A stretch of 64,000 bases of DNA from Roseovarius faecimaris (GCF_009762325.1 NZ_CP034348.1:2548501-2612500), one strand, 5' to 3'. Positions 36,680 through 45,724 are shown, counted from the first letter of the stretch. Numbers and translations: made by a program. Notes: generated by a model from the sequence alone, not told the origin.

Positions 36680-37981
36680 TTAACGGGCCGATTGCTCGAA
36701 ACGGCGCAGCAGGGCGTTGCCACGCTCCACCGCCGAATCCAGCGCGGTCTGAGCGTCCTTGTCACCCGACCAGACCGCCTCGAGCTCTTCGTCGATGATC
36801 CCGCGGATCTGATCGAACGAACCAAGGCGCAGCCCCTTGGAATTGGCTGTCGGCTCTTTCGCGGTCATCTGGATCACCGCGATATCCGTGCCGGGGTTTG
36901 CGTCATAGAAGCCCTGCTCGCGGGTCAGGTCACCCGCTTCGGACGTGATTGGCAAATAGCCGGTATCCTGGTGCCATTTCGCCTGAATCTCGGGCGATGA
37001 CAGGAAATCCATGAAGGCGGCAACGCCTGCGTATTCCGCATCCGTCTGCCCCTCCATCACCCAAAGCGACGCGCCGCCGATGATGGTGTTCTGAGGCTCA
37101 TCCGCCACGGCCTTCCAATAGGGAAGCGGGCGTACTTCGAAATCGAACTCCGCTTCGGCCTTGATCCCGGCATAGCCTGCCGAGGATTCGGTAAAGAGCG
37201 CGCATTCACCGGCGCGGAAATTAGCCCCGCCTTCATTGCGGCGACCGGCATAGATAAACTTGCCATCCTTCGCCCAGTCGCCCAAGGCGCCGATATGCGC
37301 CACCTGTGCCGGGCTGTTAAAGGCCAGCTCGGTATCCGTCCCGTCAAACCCGTTCGATTTGGTCGCGAAAGGCGTGTCGTGATAGGCCGAGAAGTTCTCA
37401 AGGTGGATCCAGCTTTGCCAGGCCGTGGTCAGCGGGCAATCGACGCCCGCGCCCTTCAGCTGATCCAGCACATCGCCCACCTGCTCCCAGGTCGACATAT
37501 CGGTATCCGGGTCGATCCCCGCCTCGGACAGCTTGTCACGATTGACCCAGAGCACGGGGGTGGACGAGTTGAACGGCAGCGACAGCATGTTGCCATCCGG
37601 CGAGGTATAATACCCTTTGACCGACCCGATATATTTGGACTGGTCAAAACCGTCGCCCATCACTTCATAGACAGGTTTGATCGCGCCCTTGGCCGCCATC
37701 ATCGTGGCCGTACCAACCTCGAATACCATCAGGATATCGGGTTGCTCGCCTGCGCGGAACGCCGCGATCCCGGCATTCAGCGTCTCAGAGTAATTTCCCT
37801 TGTGGGTGGCGACCACTTTGTAGTCGGATTGCGAGGCGTTGAACGTCTCGACCTGTTCGGCAACCAGCTCCCCCAAACGGCCGGTGAATGCGTGCCAGAA
37901 CTCAATCTCGGTCTGGGCCATCGCGGCCTGCGCCGATCCCAGCACAGCCGACGCGGCCAGGATACTCATCGTGTGTTTCAT
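36680..37981 (-). CDS. ugpB: ABC transporter substrate-binding protein (UgpB type)
   Basis: The start at MKHTMS is chosen because GGGAGG lies 5 bases upstream and a signal peptide begins there (cleavage near AMAQ). The 433-residue mature-type binding protein shows the EIEFWHAFTGRLGELV start typical of UgpB and related sugar-phosphate binders, and WQSWIHLENFSAYHD in the ligand-cleft region. It delivers substrate from the periplasm to UgpAE. Its promoter lies in the 354-bp gap upstream. Confidence 0.88.
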   Translation of the reverse strand: MKHTMSILAASAVLGSAQAAMAQTEIEFWHAFTGRLGELVAEQVETFNASQSDYKVVATHKGNYSETLNAGIAAFRAGEQPDILMVFEVGTATMMAAKGAIKPVYEVMGDGFDQSKYIGSVKGYYTSPDGNMLSLPFNSSTPVLWVNRDKLSEAGIDPDTDMSTWEQVGDVLDQLKGAGVDCPLTTAWQSWIHLENFSAYHDTPFATKSNGFDGTDTELAFNSPAQVAHIGALGDWAKDGKFIYAGRRNEGGANFRAGECALFTESSAGYAGIKAEAEFDFEVRPLPYWKAVADEPQNTIIGGASLWVMEGQTDAEYAGVAAFMDFLSSPEIQAKWHQDTGYLPITSEAGDLTREQGFYDANPGTDIAVIQMTAKEPTANSKGLRLGSFDQIRGIIDEELEAVWSGDKDAQTALDSAVERGNALLRRFEQSAR

Positions 37982-38335
37982 ATTGTCCTCCCTTTTGGCA
38001 ACTTTCAGAATGGAAAACCCATCCGGTACAGCACGTTTACCCGCGCTCTTTGAAAAGTTTACGACGATAGCATAGGTCAAGGAATCTTCCTTAGGAAGTC
38101 TAAGGCTATGCCGAATATGTCCCCCGTCAAGCCGTTACCCGGTCACGCCAATCGGCCCCGTGAAGAGACACGAAGAGGGGGGGCGTGCTCCATTTCGGAA
38201 AATCGGTTAAATCCTCAAGAAACACCGTGGAGTTTGCGCGCAGTCAGTCTTTCGCTTTGGACAGGATCAAACCCGCTGGATTACCACGCCAAGGGGCGCT
38301 CCCGGCGCTACCCGGTCCGCCCTGCTGTTCGGCTG
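37982..38335. other. intergenic region upstream of ugpB
   Basis: This 354-bp stretch between the FNR-type gene and ugpB shows no coding signal. It contains CTTCC-TTA-GGAAG (38086-38098) and, reading toward ugpB, a TTGACC that could be a -35 box. No convincing phosphate-starvation (Pho) box was seen. Confidence 0.5.
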
Positions 38336-39118
38336 TTAGCCCGAATGCTCCATGGCGATACCGCCTTGCAAGATCAGCCGGCCAAGCGGGTTCTGGACAT
38401 GTTCCGGCACCGGGATCGGCAGGCAGGCTTCAAGCGCCGCAAAATCCGGCACGGTGTACTCGGTCGGCGACAGAAACTTCACCAGGCCCTCTTTCTTCAC
38501 GCGGCTCATGATCCGGCTGACGGTTTCCGCATTCAACCCGAGGTAATCGGCAATATCCTCTCGTGACATCGGCAGCGCGGTATAGGCGTCATGTTCAAAC
38601 CGGTGGATATTCCGGCGCGACATCTCAGCCAGAAACAGAATGACCCGTTCGCGACTGTCCAGCCGGCCCAGAGCAGAAACACGCCGCGACAAGGTTTCGA
38701 GCCGCTGATGCGTCACCGCGAAAATCGCCGCGATGAAGGCGGCGTTATTGTTCATCTCCGATGCCTGAGCTGAAAAATCCAGTTCGCAGATTGTACAGTC
38801 ATCAAGCGCCTCCAGCCACAGGGGCGCATCGACATCCGGCAGCAGTCCGCAGACCATGTCGCCATCGGATTCAAGCCCGACGATCTGTCGGCGACCGTCT
38901 TCGAAGGCCCGGCAGATTGCGGCCGTGCCGCGCATGATGGTCAAGAATTTCAGACAATCCTGTTCCCGTCCGGTGATACGATCCCCTCGCTTGAGTTGCC
39001 GTGTTCTGGGCCGGTTGGAGACATGGCGTGGTTCAAGAAACTGGCACAGCCGACGACTGCATGCGATGCAATCATCGGCTTCTGCCTGTGCGGAATGTGT
39101 TTCGAGTCTCAGGTTCAA
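38336..39118 (-). CDS. fnrL: Crp/Fnr family oxygen sensor (FNR/FnrL-like)
   Basis: The 260-residue regulator has an N-terminal cyclic-nucleotide-like sensor fold and a C-terminal helix-turn-helix (SREDIADYLGLNAETVSRIM, about residues 183-202). The E-xx-SR recognition helix is that of FNR. Cys17, Cys20 and Cys25, together with Cys111 in TICELDF (the place of E. coli FNR Cys122), provide the four ligands expected for an oxygen-labile 4Fe-4S cluster. A perfect FNR-like box lies 70 bp upstream of the start, suggesting autoregulation. It is therefore likely a true redox FNR, not a FixK-type protein. The C17-xx-C20-x4-C25 spacing differs by one residue from E. coli FNR. Confidence 0.87.
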   Translation of the reverse strand: MNLRLETHSAQAEADDCIACSRRLCQFLEPRHVSNRPRTRQLKRGDRITGREQDCLKFLTIMRGTAAICRAFEDGRRQIVGLESDGDMVCGLLPDVDAPLWLEALDDCTICELDFSAQASEMNNNAAFIAAIFAVTHQRLETLSRRVSALGRLDSRERVILFLAEMSRRNIHRFEHDAYTALPMSREDIADYLGLNAETVSRIMSRVKKEGLVKFLSPTEYTVPDFAALEACLPIPVPEHVQNPLGRLILQGGIAMEHSG

Positions 39119-39186
39119 TGCGGCGGCCGGTTCAAGGTGGACAGTTAAACATTGATCTCATGGTAACCTTTGATCGCGCCCAGGTA

Positions 39187-39202
39187 TTTGACTTTGGTCA
39201 AA
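39187..39202. promoter_or_regulatory. FNR-like box upstream of the FNR gene
   Basis: TTTGAC-TTTG-GTCAAA is a perfect palindrome containing TTGAC-N4-GTCAA, one of the FNR/FixK consensus forms (TTGAY-N4-RTCAA). It lies about 70 bp before the fnrL start codon and would allow autoregulation. Confidence 0.7.
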
Positions 39203-39261
39203 GTTTTCACGTTTTCGGCAAAGTCCCGCTTGTCGCGGCCCGATCCCGCCCCAGAGGCGGT

Positions 39262-39284
39262 AAAACGGCGCGGGTTCCACCCGC
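39262..39284 (-). terminator. terminator after the pxp operon
   Basis: Reading on the minus strand, GCGGGT-GGA-ACCCGC forms a perfect 6-bp stem and is followed within a few bases by TTTT. It lies about 40 bp after the pxpA stop codon. Confidence 0.5.
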
Positions 39285-39322
39285 AAAACGCCGGTTTTCC
39301 TCGGCGCCCGCGCCGCAATGGA

Positions 39323-40099
39323 TCAAAGCGGCGCGCCTTTCAGAGGGGCAAGCATGACCCCCTGCCCTTCCAGTTTCTCGCGCACAGCCCGCGCGATTTC
39401 GACGGCCTCGGGCGTGTCGCCATGCAAACAGATCGTATCGATCCGGGTGGGCAAATGTGCGCCGCTTGTGGTGATGATGGCGCCCGCCTGCACCATGTTC
39501 AGCACACGCATGGCGGCCTCGGAAGGGTCATGTATCACCGCGCCGGGCAGGCTACGGTCGACCAGCGTCGCATCGTCGTTATACGCGCGGTCCGCGAAGA
39601 TCTCACAGGCAATCTTGCACCCCAGGGCGGAGGCCGCATCCTGCTGTGCGGTGCCGGCAAGTACCATGATCGTGATCTCGGGCGCAACGCCAAGCACCGC
39701 CTCATAGCAGGTCCGCGCCATTGCTTCATCTTCGGCGGCCATATTGGCCATGGCTCCGTGCAGTTTCACATGACGAAGCTCGGCCCCTTCGGCGCGTGCC
39801 ATAGCCTGGGCCGCGCCGATCTGGTAGCGCACCAAGTTTGAGAGGCTCTCCGGGCGCAATGTCATCCGCTGGCGGCCAAATCCCTGCAAATCGGCAAAAC
39901 CCGGATGCGCGCCGATGCCCACACCGCGCTTCTGCGCCGCGCGCATCGTGCGCGCCATCACATCCCAATCGCCGGCATGTAACCCGCAGGCGATATTGGC
40001 CGAGGTCACGATGTCCAGCAGGGCCAGGTCGTTACCCATGACCCAAGGGCCAAAGCTCTCGCCCATATCCGCATTGAGATCGACCGTCTTGCCCATCAT
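39323..40099 (-). CDS. pxpA: 5-oxoprolinase subunit PxpA (LamB/YcsF family)
   Basis: The 258-residue protein opens with the LamB/YcsF signature VDLNADMGESFG, followed by SANIACGLHAGD and IGAHPGFADLQGFGRQRM, which hold the conserved metal- and substrate-binding residues. PxpA, with PxpB and PxpC, hydrolyses 5-oxo-L-proline to L-glutamate with ATP. The start codon overlaps the pxpC stop as ATGA. The operon order here is pxpB, pxpC, pxpA. An alternative start is the second Met. Confidence 0.92.
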   Translation of the reverse strand: MMGKTVDLNADMGESFGPWVMGNDLALLDIVTSANIACGLHAGDWDVMARTMRAAQKRGVGIGAHPGFADLQGFGRQRMTLRPESLSNLVRYQIGAAQAMARAEGAELRHVKLHGAMANMAAEDEAMARTCYEAVLGVAPEITIMVLAGTAQQDAASALGCKIACEIFADRAYNDDATLVDRSLPGAVIHDPSEAAMRVLNMVQAGAIITTSGAHLPTRIDTICLHGDTPEAVEIARAVREKLEGQGVMLAPLKGAPL

Positions 40100-41121
40100 G
40101 GCCTCCGTTCCAACTCGTCGCCCGCGCTCACACCGCTGATCAGTTGATAGGCCAGAAGGTCGGCCATGTCATGGGGATCGCGCAGAAGCGGGCGCACCGT
40201 GCTGCCAAGCGCCGCGCGCCGCGCCGCCTCGCGTCTTTCAATATCCGCAGCCTCCTTGAGCGCGATGAACTCAAAACGCAGCCTCGTCCCCGGCACGGCC
40301 TGCGCCACAATAGGAAGGTCGCTTGGAATCACCGAGCCGATACGGGGATAGCCCCCGGTCGTCTGGCATTCGCTGAGCAGCACAAAGGGCGTGCCGTCGC
40401 CGGTGATCTGAATGTCACCCGACACGATGACCTCCGACAGAACACTCAGCCCCGTTTGGCTGTGAAACCCCTCTCCATCGGGCACCCAACGCACGCCCAT
40501 ACGGTTGCCGCGCATGTCGCGGGTGAAGGTCGTTGCGGCAAAACGCTCCTGATCTTGGGGATTAAAAAAGGCCGTTTGCGGGCCGGTCACAACACGCACG
40601 GTGCCGCCCTCGTACCGGGGTACGGGATCAAGGGTCAGACCGACGCCGTTCAGGCCCGCGTCCTCTCCGACAGGAAGCCGTTCACCGGCCTGCACCGCCC
40701 GGCCGACAGATGCCGCCAGATGCACGCCCCGCGCGCCCAGAACCAACGGGGTCGCCACACCGCCGCCAAGATGTAGATACCCATAGCTGCCCTGCCGCGC
40801 CGCTCCGATCACCAGCCGCTCGCCCGCCCGCAGAAGATGACTTGCATTCCAGGCAAGGCTTTTACCGTCGATATTCGCCCGCATAGGCGCGCCGGTGAGC
40901 GCGATGCGCATATCTTCGGTGGCCTCGAACGCTCCGCCCAGACCCGCCAGCTCCAGCGCCGCCAGTTCCGGGCCTTGCCGAAGAAGAGCGGCCCCCTCCG
41001 CAAGGGCAAGCCGGTCCGCCGCCCCGCCGCGCGACACACCCTGCGCCAGGTATCCGGGCCGCCCGGCATCCTGCACCGTGACACCGGGGCTCGCGTGGTG
41101 GCAAATCAGCGCGCGGGTCAT
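40096..41121 (-). CDS. pxpC: 5-oxoprolinase subunit PxpC (KipA/carboxyltransferase-like)
   Basis: The 341-residue protein belongs to the biotin-dependent carboxyltransferase-like/KipA family: GVTVQDAGRPGYLAQGVSRGGAAD at the start, and TTGGYPRIGSVIPSDLP near residue 250. It is one of the two ATP-linked partners of PxpA. It overlaps pxpB by 4 bp (ATGA) and pxpA by 4 bp, so the three are translationally coupled. Confidence 0.92.
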   Translation of the reverse strand: MTRALICHHASPGVTVQDAGRPGYLAQGVSRGGAADRLALAEGAALLRQGPELAALELAGLGGAFEATEDMRIALTGAPMRANIDGKSLAWNASHLLRAGERLVIGAARQGSYGYLHLGGGVATPLVLGARGVHLAASVGRAVQAGERLPVGEDAGLNGVGLTLDPVPRYEGGTVRVVTGPQTAFFNPQDQERFAATTFTRDMRGNRMGVRWVPDGEGFHSQTGLSVLSEVIVSGDIQITGDGTPFVLLSECQTTGGYPRIGSVIPSDLPIVAQAVPGTRLRFEFIALKEAADIERREAARRAALGSTVRPLLRDPHDMADLLAYQLISGVSAGDELERRP

Positions 41122-41852
41122 GTGAGCGGCTCGCAGGAGGCCCCGCCTTCGGGGTCTTGACGCATATTCTCCAAGGCCTCGGCGCTGGCCTCGGGAAAGA
41201 GCACCTCATCGCCCGGGCGCAAGGTGAAGGGGCTGTCGCTTTCGGGGCGAAACAGGCGAAAGGCGGTTTGTCCAATATGCCGCCATCCCGTCGGCGTGGT
41301 CACGGAAAACAGCACAAGCTGCCGGATCGCCACCACCAACGCCCCTTGCGGCACGTTATCGGTCAGCTTGGTCTGGCGCGGAATGTCCCAGTTTTCGGGC
41401 AGCTCGCCAAGATAGGGCTGACCTGGCGCGAAGCCGATGGTCTGCACACGCACGCGTGTCCGGCTGAGCATGGCGACCGCCTCTTGCGCGCTGACGCCTG
41501 CCGCGCGGGCCGCCTCCTCCAGCTGCGGGGCGAGCGCGGTGCCATAAACCGTGGGAATGCGCCACAATCGCCGCCCACCGGGCAGGTCCGCCGCACACCA
41601 GTCCTGCGCGTTCAGAAGCCCCTCAAGCCGGGCCTGCATCTCAACATGGGTCGCTGCGGCCAGATCAAATCGCAGATAGGCCGAGGCCAGCGAGGTCGAG
41701 CTTTCTTCCACGCCTCGCCAGCTTTCCCGCTCCAGCGCGGCCCGAAAGGCCAGCGCCGCACGGTTGGCAGGCTCCGCCAGCTTGTCACCGAAGCTGACAA
41801 GAAAACCGTCGACACCCAGAGGGCTGATCCGGGGAAAGCTCTGTGCGATCAT
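41118..41852 (-). CDS. pxpB: 5-oxoprolinase subunit PxpB (KipI/allophanate hydrolase subunit 1-like)
   Basis: The start at MIAQSFPRIS gives 244 residues and lies 7 bp after the TRAP dctM stop; a longer start would overlap that gene. Family marks include IGFAPGQPYLGELPENW and TPTGWRHIGQTAFRLFRP. PxpB pairs with PxpC. Position between a TRAP transporter and pxpC supports a role in using an imported oxoproline-type compound. Confidence 0.9.
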   Translation of the reverse strand: MIAQSFPRISPLGVDGFLVSFGDKLAEPANRAALAFRAALERESWRGVEESSTSLASAYLRFDLAAATHVEMQARLEGLLNAQDWCAADLPGGRRLWRIPTVYGTALAPQLEEAARAAGVSAQEAVAMLSRTRVRVQTIGFAPGQPYLGELPENWDIPRQTKLTDNVPQGALVVAIRQLVLFSVTTPTGWRHIGQTAFRLFRPESDSPFTLRPGDEVLFPEASAEALENMRQDPEGGASCEPLT

Positions 41853-41859
41853 CGGGGCC

Positions 41860-43143
41860 TCAGTAGAAAAGGGATGGCAGCCAGGTGGCCAGCCCCGGGA
41901 AGGCCAGAAGCAGCGCCAGCATGACAAACATGGTCAGCACGAAGGGCAGCGCGCCTTTCATCACATCGGTCATCACACCGGTCTTGCGCAACCCCTGCAC
42001 CACATAGAGGTTGATCCCGATGGGCGGGGTGATCAGCGCGGTTTCCAGCAGCACCATCAGCAGGATGCCGAACCACACCGGATCAAAGCCCAGCGCCACC
42101 ACGATGGGCGTTACCAGTGGGGCCATCGTGAGAAGCATCGACAGCGTTTCCATGAAGCAACCGATCACGACCAGAACCAGCACGATCATCAGCATCGTGC
42201 CCATCGGCGACCAGCCAAGCCCGGTGACGAAATCGGTCAATGCCTGGGTCAGTCCAATGATCGACAGCACGAAATTCAGGAACACCGCCGCAATGATGAT
42301 CAGCATGATCATGGCCGTAGTGCGCATCGTACCTTCGATCGCCTGGCGCATCATGTCGATCGACATCTTGCCATTGGCCCAGGCCAGCGCCATCGCCGCC
42401 ACCACACCAAGCGACGCGGCCTCGGTCGGGGTGGCAATCCCCGCATAGATCGAGCCGACCACGACGAGGAAAATCCCCAAGGGCGGGATCAGCGCGGGCA
42501 AGGCGCGTATCCGCTCCCCCCAGCTATAACGCAGCCGCTCCCCGCCCCAATCGGGCCGCATCGTGCAGGCGATGACCACGGTGATGATAAAAAGCGCCGC
42601 CAGAAGAAAGCCGGGAATGAAGCCCGCCAGATAAAGCTCGGGCACGGAGGTGTTGGTCAACAGCCCGTAGAGAATGAGGTTGATCGAGGGCGGGATCAGG
42701 ATCCCCAGCGTGCCGCCTGCCGCAATGGTGCCCAGAAACAGCGGTTCGTTATAGCCGCGTTTCTGGATTTGCGGGATAGCCACGGTGCCAATCGTGGCGG
42801 CCGTGGCCACGGACGAGCCGGAGGTGGCGGCAAACAAGGCGGAAGACCCGATATTGGAATGCATCAGCCCGCCGGGCAGCCAGCCAAGCCATTTGACGAT
42901 CCCGTCATACATCTTCTCGGTAATGCCCGCGCGCAGCAGGATCTCGCCCAGCATGACGAACATCGGGATGGCGACCAGAAGGAAGTCGGTCGAGGTTTGC
43001 CACGCCATGTCCGAAATGGCGCGGTGCAGCGGCATCGGACTGTCGGTCCATTGCAGGATCAGACCCAGCCAGCCGAGAGCGGCAGCGATGGGAACGGCCA
43101 GACCGATAAGGCCCAGAAGAATGAGGAGTGTTTTGATCAGCAT
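41860..43143 (-). CDS. dctM: TRAP transporter large permease (DctM type)
   Basis: The 427-residue protein has about 12 membrane segments and the family motifs AATSGSSVATAATIG and PPSINLILYGLLT. Its C-terminal LLETALITPPIGINLYVVQ is typical. Start is 3 bp after the dctQ stop. It is the main channel subunit for the importer that precedes the pxp genes. Confidence 0.92.
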   Translation of the reverse strand: MLIKTLLILLGLIGLAVPIAAALGWLGLILQWTDSPMPLHRAISDMAWQTSTDFLLVAIPMFVMLGEILLRAGITEKMYDGIVKWLGWLPGGLMHSNIGSSALFAATSGSSVATAATIGTVAIPQIQKRGYNEPLFLGTIAAGGTLGILIPPSINLILYGLLTNTSVPELYLAGFIPGFLLAALFIITVVIACTMRPDWGGERLRYSWGERIRALPALIPPLGIFLVVVGSIYAGIATPTEAASLGVVAAMALAWANGKMSIDMMRQAIEGTMRTTAMIMLIIIAAVFLNFVLSIIGLTQALTDFVTGLGWSPMGTMLMIVLVLVVIGCFMETLSMLLTMAPLVTPIVVALGFDPVWFGILLMVLLETALITPPIGINLYVVQGLRKTGVMTDVMKGALPFVLTMFVMLALLLAFPGLATWLPSLFY

Positions 43144-43146
43144 GGC

Positions 43147-43710
43147 TCAGACACTTTCATCTTCGATCTGTTCGTCGATGGATTTGACGCCGATCAGCTC
43201 CTGCACGCCGTCCGTGTCACCCGCGAGGAACCGCTTCACCGCCACCAGCCCAAGCAACACGCCGGTGGCGACAAACAGCATCCAGCCGATCAGCCAGGGG
43301 ATTTGCGGGATGGCCAGCGGCACGCGCATCGGCGTGATCGAGCGCGACCCATGTTTGAGCGTGTCGCCCACCATGGACCAGACCATCGTCGTGACCACCA
43401 GAGCAAAGCCGATAAGAAGCACCAGCCCCAGCATGTTGACAAACGGGTGCAGGCGGCGCGGGATCACCCCCATCAACGCATCCACCCGGATATGCGCGCG
43501 TTCGAACAACGCAAAACTCAGCGCAAAGGCCGTGGCCACGCCAAAGGCATAGCCCGAGATTTCATCCGCCCCGCCCAGGGACACATTGAGGAGCTTGCGC
43601 AGGATCACCTCCAGCGTGACCAGAAAGGCCGACAGCACGATCAGCGTGCCGCCGATCCAGGTCAGGATCAGGCTCAGCCTGCGGGACCGGGTGAGAAGAG
43701 CTTCGAGCAT
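43147..43710 (-). CDS. dctQ: TRAP transporter small permease (DctQ type)
   Basis: The 187-residue membrane protein has four hydrophobic segments and family-like FALFERAHIRVDALM near residue 65-80. It follows the hairpin after dctP and is tightly spaced to dctM. Confidence 0.88.
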   Translation of the reverse strand: MLEALLTRSRRLSLILTWIGGTLIVLSAFLVTLEVILRKLLNVSLGGADEISGYAFGVATAFALSFALFERAHIRVDALMGVIPRRLHPFVNMLGLVLLIGFALVVTTMVWSMVGDTLKHGSRSITPMRVPLAIPQIPWLIGWMLFVATGVLLGLVAVKRFLAGDTDGVQELIGVKSIDEQIEDESV

Positions 43711-43734
43711 GAGATCAGCCTTTCGGATGGATTA

Positions 43735-43762
43735 AGGGCGGCCAATTCGTCTTGGCCGCCCT
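43735..43762 (-). terminator. hairpin after dctP in the second TRAP operon
   Basis: AGGGCGGCCAA and TTGGCCGCCCT form a perfect 11-bp stem with a 6-nt loop, 11 bp after the dctP stop. As in the first TRAP operon, no long T tract follows, so attenuation or mRNA protection is likely. Confidence 0.6.
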
Positions 43763-43772
43763 CTTGACTTAC

Positions 43773-44810
43773 TTATTCAGCCTTGGCCGTGAGCCCGAGG
43801 ATCGGACCCACCGTGTTGTTCCAGTTCTCGGCGCACTCCGCCCCGCAACGTTCAGCCCAACGGGCGAGAACGACCTCGGTCGCGATCTTGTCGCGTACGG
43901 CGAGGTCCGACTCGGAAGGTTGCACCAGTTTCATCGCACCGGGCTCGCCAATGCTGCACTCGCCGCCGGTGATGCAGGAAATGGCGATCTCGTCCTCGGT
44001 CGCCGTCTCGGCCCACATCCGGTCATTGAGTGCGGCAATCTCCTCCTGGAACAGTGCCTGCTGATCGGCGGACATGGAGTTCCACTTGTCCATATTCATG
44101 GCCCCAAAGGCGAGACCCCAGCCGACGCGCAGCGTGTAGGCATGGGTCGCCACCTGCTGCCAGTTGGCGGTATAGGCCGACATGGTGCCGGTGATCCCGC
44201 AATCCACCACGCCTTTTTCCAGCGCCGGGATCACCTCGGAGAAGGCCACCGTCACGGACGTGCCGCCAACGCCTTCGACGAAATCGCCCAGCGTGGTGGC
44301 GTAAACGCGGATTTTCTTGCCGTTGAGGTCCTCGATGCTGTTGATCTCAGCATTGCACCACAGTGTCTGGCTCGGGAACGGGTAGAGCATCAGCAGCTTG
44401 GCGTTGTAGATCTCGGCAAAGGCCTTTTCCAGCGTCGGAAAATACGCTTCGGCCACCTTGCGCTGGGTGTCGATATCCTGCGTGAGCGAGCTCAGATCCG
44501 CCCCTTCGAAGATCGCGTTTTCCGCCGCCACATAGCCCGGCAGGCCGAAGGCGAAGTCAAAGACGCCGTTCTTGACCAGCCGCATGATCTCAAAGCCCTT
44601 CAGGCCAAGACCCGATTGCGATTTGATCTCGCCAACGATCTGCCCGCCCGAGGCTTCGGCCAGACGTTCGTTGAAAAACGGGCCTTCATGTTTCTGATAA
44701 TTGGTCAGGCTCGACCAGGTGCCAACGGCTTTCAGCACGACCGGATTATCGGCCATCGCTGTACCCGCCAGCATCGCCAGAGCGGCGGTTGCGGTGATCA
44801 GTTTCTTCAT
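43773..44810 (-). CDS. dctP: TRAP transporter substrate-binding protein (DctP type)
   Basis: The 345-residue protein has a signal peptide (cleavage near AMAD) and the DctP fold, with KKIRVYATTLGDFVEGVGG near residues 150-168 and EKGVVDCGITG near 194. Several cysteines in the C-terminal third are unusual for the family. Its start codon overlaps the stop of the hydro-lyase gene (ATGA), so it belongs to the same operon. The neighbouring genes suggest an amino-acid-type ligand such as D-glutamate or oxoproline. Confidence 0.9.
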   Translation of the reverse strand: MKKLITATAALAMLAGTAMADNPVVLKAVGTWSSLTNYQKHEGPFFNERLAEASGGQIVGEIKSQSGLGLKGFEIMRLVKNGVFDFAFGLPGYVAAENAIFEGADLSSLTQDIDTQRKVAEAYFPTLEKAFAEIYNAKLLMLYPFPSQTLWCNAEINSIEDLNGKKIRVYATTLGDFVEGVGGTSVTVAFSEVIPALEKGVVDCGITGTMSAYTANWQQVATHAYTLRVGWGLAFGAMNMDKWNSMSADQQALFQEEIAALNDRMWAETATEDEIAISCITGGECSIGEPGAMKLVQPSESDLAVRDKIATEVVLARWAERCGAECAENWNNTVGPILGLTAKAE

Positions 44811-45643
44811 CGGTTCACTCCCTTGGGTTCATTGAGTTTGTAATTGGGAACCTCGGCGAACTCGCTGACATCCGTGATCAGCATATGGCCGGGTTTATGA
44901 GTAATGCAGAGCGGCAGGCCCGCGCTTTCGATCGCCACTTGCGGCGTGACCCCGCAGGCCCAGAAAACCGGGACCGCACCAGGGGTCTCGGGGGCCGCAT
45001 CGCCCCAATCGGGCGCGGCGAGGTTTGTGATCCCGATCTTTGCGGGATCACCCACATGAACCGGCGCGCCATGAGCCAGCGGATACTTGGACGAGATTGC
45101 GATCACTTCGTCCACCCGCGCCTCGGGGATCATGCGCATACTGACCACCATCTTACCCGAGAACGGCCCCGCAGGCACGGTGTCAATGGAAGAGCGGAAC
45201 ATCGGCACCGTGGTATTATGATCGATGTGCCAAAGCGCGATGCCCGCCTGTTGCAATGCATTCTCGAAGGTAAAGGAACAGCCCAGCGCGAAGGCCACGA
45301 AATCCTCCTGCCACAGATCAAGGATATCTGTGACCGATCCCGCAAGCTTGCCGTCGCGATAAATGTTGTAAGCCGGAATATCGGTCCGGATGTCGATATC
45401 CGCGCCCAGGGTGAACATCATCGGGTTGCCCGTATCCGACACGCCCGAAATCGGGCAAGGCTTCGGATTGCGCTGGCAGTACCGCATGAAGTCAAGCGCA
45501 TGAGACTCCGGCAGTATCGCCAGATTGGCCTGCAACAGCCCCCGACCCAAACCGGCCGTGTGCGAGGCATACTCACAGCCGCGAATGGCCGCACGCACCT
45601 CGCTTGCCGGGCGCTCTTTCAGAATGTCATAGCCAATTGTCAC
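44807..45643 (-). CDS. DUF1445 hydro-lyase, D-glutamate cyclase-like
   Basis: A GTG start (VTIGYDIL) is preferred: GGGGGA lies about 7 bases upstream and the resulting 278 residues match the family size; the longer ATG form begins with an unlikely N-terminus. Family features include ASHTAGLGRGLLQANLAI, CPISGVSDTG and GCSFTFENALQQAG. The mammalian relative DGLUCY turns D-glutamate into 5-oxo-D-proline, and bacterial relatives are annotated as putative hydro-lyases. Here it shares an operon with a TRAP importer and PxpABC. This suggests D-glutamate enters and is cyclised, or a related amino acid is dehydrated. The stereochemistry problem (PxpABC prefers L-oxoproline) is unsolved. Confidence 0.85.
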   Translation of the reverse strand: MTIGYDILKERPASEVRAAIRGCEYASHTAGLGRGLLQANLAILPESHALDFMRYCQRNPKPCPISGVSDTGNPMMFTLGADIDIRTDIPAYNIYRDGKLAGSVTDILDLWQEDFVAFALGCSFTFENALQQAGIALWHIDHNTTVPMFRSSIDTVPAGPFSGKMVVSMRMIPEARVDEVIAISSKYPLAHGAPVHVGDPAKIGITNLAAPDWGDAAPETPGAVPVFWACGVTPQVAIESAGLPLCITHKPGHMLITDVSEFAEVPNYKLNEPKGVNR

Positions 45644-45724
45644 TGGTGTCCCCCGTTTGCGATAGAGCCTGACGGGGGCAAAAAATAAAATCAAATCTTA
45701 ATTTTTTTCACATTTACATAAAAT

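Noticed and set aside
41764..43767. A 667-codon plus-strand frame antisense to the second TRAP permease genes
   Set aside because: Rich in His, Arg and Gln with no domain. The opposite strand encodes clear DctM and DctQ proteins.
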